Positions 61,498 through 64,000 of a DNA stretch of 64,000 bases are shown here, piece by piece. Made by a program: the position numbers and the translations under genes. The DNA is taken from NCBI GenBank assembly GCA_001839685.1, contig MLAK01000572.1, positions 38,981 to 102,980 of the forward strand, given 5' to 3'. The DNA is from Tritrichomonas foetus (taxonomy: Eukaryota > Parabasalia > Tritrichomonadida > Tritrichomonadidae). Numbering within the stretch: position 1 is the stretch's first letter; every line of letters starts with the position of its first letter. Under the pieces are notes generated by a model. The model was not told the DNA's origin. It searched no databases and worked only from the letters and a program-made list of their open reading frames with translations.

Positions 61498-61688
61498 AAT
61501 TTGTGTGAATAAAATTTTATATAAATGCATAGATTATCACATTCTCCTCTTTCTTTTTATTATATTTTTATTATTATTATACTTTCCAATGAAAAATTAA
61601 AAAAGCAAAATAATTACCACGCTTTTATTAAAACAAAAACAACTTCATATAAAGTGTTATTTATGATTATCTGGTATCATAATATCTA

Positions 61689-63347
61689 TTATTTTTTATA
61701 CCATTCCCATGGCGCACTTGATTCGCTTGATGCTGTAATACCAGATAAACCACTGTCTGACCCAAGATAGCTAAAATCTCTGACTTCACCTGAACTCAGA
61801 ACTCCTTCTGAGGAAATAATTTCATTCGAGTATCCACTTGATCCAAGAACACTGGATATCATTGAGCTATTCACTGATGAGTTTGAACCAGTATATCTTC
61901 CACTTGAATCGATATCATCATCATCAACATCATAATCACTTTCGGATGCAGTTGATGATGAGTGTAAATCTTGAATGAAGGAGTCCAAATTGAAATTGGA
62001 TAACTCTTCGATATCTTCAAGTGGCTTAATAATCAATGGATTCAATTTTGGAACATCAACAGTTTGTTTTGGAGGTTGTTGTTGTTGTTGCTGTTGTTGT
62101 TGTTGTTGTTGTTGAAGTTGTTGTTGAGGAATTGCTGTTTGTGTTAACTGAAGTGATGGAGGAATCATTTGTGAAGGCTGTTGTGTTGGTGGTAAAAATG
62201 ATGATGGTGGAAGAATTGATTGATTTCCTGCATTAGCATCAGGTTTAACAGATACATTCATATTTTCCAGAATATCCATTTGTAACATTTTATTTTGTGA
62301 TACTGTTCCTGTCGATTTTTCACTTTTCTTGCATGAAATCGGAGATGTTGATTCTGTTGTCATTCGAACTGGTGGCTTTTCTGGTTCTGTTCGAAGTGAT
62401 GGTGGATAGGCAAAATTATCACCTCTACTTAAACGCATCATTCTAAAACGATTGTCAGGTGGACGATCAAAGCATGGCTCGGGGGATTTGAAATTGCCAA
62501 CAAAATAATTGTCTTTTGGTGGTGGTATATAATTAAATGTAACTGATGGTGTTTCCAATGTTTTCAAAGAAATTGGAGACTGTGTGGCGATTGTTTGAAG
62601 TGACGCTTCTTGTTGAATATTCACATCGACTAGTTTTGGTTTCTTAATTAAGCCTGATGAATGATGTGAAGACCCACTACTTTGAAAGTCATTTGGATCA
62701 TTGAAATTCTTTGCATCAGAAAGTATTTGATTCAAAAAGTCCATCAAAATTCCTTCAATTTGATCCGGCTTGGGACCAGAATTCAGAAAAACAGGCGCAT
62801 CTTCAAGTAAACTTTCAAGAAATGCAATGCACACATTTTCATATGATGGTAAAACAGAATCTGTATTCGATGCTTCATTCCTTAATCTGATTGAATGCGT
62901 CTGAACTTCAGCCGAAGTAGTCGCAACTGTTGCAGTATCTTTGTAAGCAGATTTTAGTGAAGTTTGAGTTTCGTGTGATGATAATTCTGTCTTTTTTGAT
63001 TGTGTGTGTTTATTAACAGTAATCGGCTTTATAACGACTGGTGGAGGAAGTTCTATCGGAATTTCTTGTGGATGTGGCTTTGGCTTCTTTTTCTTTGGTT
63101 TCTGATCGAAAACTGGCATTGTCCGCATAGTCATTAATCGGAATCTGGTTGGCTCGTCTTCACTTTCTTCAAAATCGTCTGAAAAATCGACATGCTGATG
63201 AACGACGTCTTCGGATTGAAAATCAAAATGTTCTGCAAAAAGTTTATCGAAAAAAGCATTTGCACCATCAAAAATTTTTTCTCTTTGTTGTTTGATTTGT
63301 TGGAAATCTGACTTAAGTCCTGCTACCATTTCGGCAGGATCGCACAT
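61689..63347 (-). CDS. PolyQ/Pro-rich protein with short helical motifs
   Basis: 552 residues, mostly disordered. A helical start (LKSDFQQIKQQREKIFDGAN), a basic Pro-rich stretch (KPKKKKPKPHPQ), and one probable folded helix pair at about 165-205 (ENVCIAFLESLLEDAPVFL; QIEGILMDFLNQILSDA). A glutamine run (about 12 Q) lies at roughly residues 408-425 within QQLQQ, encoded by TTG/TGTTG repeats around 62077-62115. The C-terminus is Ser/Gly/Asp-rich. The arrangement of short helical hairpin, Pro-rich and polyQ segments is somewhat like centriolar TALPID3-type scaffolds, but I cannot support that link. ATG at 63345-63347. Confidence 0.6.
   Translation of the reverse strand: MCDPAEMVAGLKSDFQQIKQQREKIFDGANAFFDKLFAEHFDFQSEDVVHQHVDFSDDFEESEDEPTRFRLMTMRTMPVFDQKPKKKKPKPHPQEIPIELPPPVVIKPITVNKHTQSKKTELSSHETQTSLKSAYKDTATVATTSAEVQTHSIRLRNEASNTDSVLPSYENVCIAFLESLLEDAPVFLNSGPKPDQIEGILMDFLNQILSDAKNFNDPNDFQSSGSSHHSSGLIKKPKLVDVNIQQEASLQTIATQSPISLKTLETPSVTFNYIPPPKDNYFVGNFKSPEPCFDRPPDNRFRMMRLSRGDNFAYPPSLRTEPEKPPVRMTTESTSPISCKKSEKSTGTVSQNKMLQMDILENMNVSVKPDANAGNQSILPPSSFLPPTQQPSQMIPPSLQLTQTAIPQQQLQQQQQQQQQQQQQPPKQTVDVPKLNPLIIKPLEDIEELSNFNLDSFIQDLHSSSTASESDYDVDDDDIDSSGRYTGSNSSVNSSMISSVLGSSGYSNEIISSEGVLSSGEVRDFSYLGSDSGLSGITASSESSAPWEWYKK
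62077..62125 (-). repeat. CAA/CAG trinucleotide repeat (polyQ)
   Basis: Near-perfect run of glutamine codons (TTG/CTG on the plus strand) in the protein above. Confidence 0.85.
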
Positions 63348-64000
63348 TGGCGAATATCGTGTACGTTTATTTTTATACGAGATTTTTGACCAAATATGCG
63401 TTCAAAAACTTCTGCCATGTCCGAATAAATACTCAAAAAGTCGGTGATAGAGAGTGTTGAGAAAAGAACAAAAATTGTAGGAAAGTTGTTCGTACTTGAA
63501 ATTTATGTTTATCATACTGAAATAATTATAACCATCGCTTCCAATGACAATTGGTTAAATAATAATTAATCTCATTAGATAAAAATTGACAACTTAAATA
63601 TCTTCGAAAGAAAACAGAAGGAAATAACTTCATCATAACAATCAATTTATTCGAGAAGGAGTCAAAATATAAAATTTTTGGAAACATTCAATGAATAAAA
63701 ACTGAACATAAAATATTTTTTTATTTGTAAAGATGTTATTTTATTAACCAATAATATGATGAAAGAATGGTATGATCCAATATTATATAAATCAATAATA
63801 TATCAATATCAATATTGACGCCAGAAATTATCAATTATTATTCATTTATATTGATTATTTATGTATTAAAAACTAAAATATATGATAATTGCCCTTTGGT
63901 CAACGATTATTCTTTCTTGGGGAGAGATATTTAAAATCTCGCCAAAAAGTAGACCTATAAGTTGTGATAAGTTGCAGCTTCGCTTCAACTTATCCCAACT
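63348..64000. other. AT-rich spacer to right edge
   Basis: About 650 bases. Nothing coding; a hairpin is listed at the very end. Confidence 0.4.
63960..64000. repeat. Hairpin at the right window edge
   Basis: AGTTGTGATAAGTTG (63960-63974) pairs with CAACTTATCCCAACT (63986-64000) with one mismatch across an 11-base loop. It may continue beyond the window. Confidence 0.75.

Overview
This is AT-rich nuclear DNA from a single-celled eukaryote, most probably a parabasalid (trichomonad) close to Tritrichomonas. Three things point there: compact and almost intronless genes on both strands with AT-rich spacers; one clear spliceosomal intron, starting GTATGT and ending with a branch site fused to the 3' splice site (ACTAACATACAG), which is the trichomonad style; and a gene set with flagellum/basal-body proteins, kinases with helical-repeat tails and a cytosolic malate-dehydrogenase-type protein. 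I see no tRNA or rRNA gene, CRISPR array or operon. Species assignment is inference.

Layout. 1-5.7 kb: a LisH-type, low-complexity protein running off the left edge, a 5'-truncated-looking ORF, a 1.1 kb transposon-like element and a HYLS1-like basal-body protein. 6-17 kb: a PQ-loop membrane protein, a long coiled-coil protein with a QRICH2-like C-terminus, CFAP70, an uncharacterised helical protein and an ODF3/SHIPPO-repeat protein. 17.7-28.3 kb: a calcineurin-B-like EF-hand protein, a pseudokinase, an RRM-module protein related to RNase Z, a large Asn/Gln-rich type I membrane protein (broken by an assembly gap and a homopolymer frameshift), CDC14 phosphatase with its intron, a 12-copy minisatellite and a tiny acidic protein. 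28.8-36.2 kb: a GOST-type seven-helix protein, a malate-dehydrogenase-like protein lacking its catalytic residues, V-ATPase subunit E and a long-form RNase Z with an extra N-terminal module. 37-51.9 kb: a Cdc7/MAP4K-like kinase, a GC-rich foldback of unknown nature, a NET-domain protein, an RD-repeat protein, a class II-like eIF4E, a Ser-rich helical protein, CK2 alpha, CYFIP/Sra-1 and a short importin-like HEAT protein. 51.9-64 kb: a second copy of the transposon with terminal inverted repeats and an 8-bp target duplication, histidyl-tRNA synthetase with a lyase-like N-terminal extension, eIF3f, an uncharacterised ARM-like protein, a TBC Rab-GAP and a polyQ protein.

The genes look independently transcribed. 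Themes are the flagellar apparatus (HYLS1-like, QRICH2-like, CFAP70, SHIPPO), translation and tRNA processing (eIF4E, eIF3f, HisRS, RNase Z), signalling (CDC14, CK2, STE kinase, calcineurin B) and membrane/actin traffic (CYFIP, TBC, GOST, V-ATPase). I found no complete new multi-gene system. The most unusual items are the inactive malate dehydrogenase, the RRM-module/RNase Z pair, the two-copy element and the GC-rich foldback near 39.9 kb.
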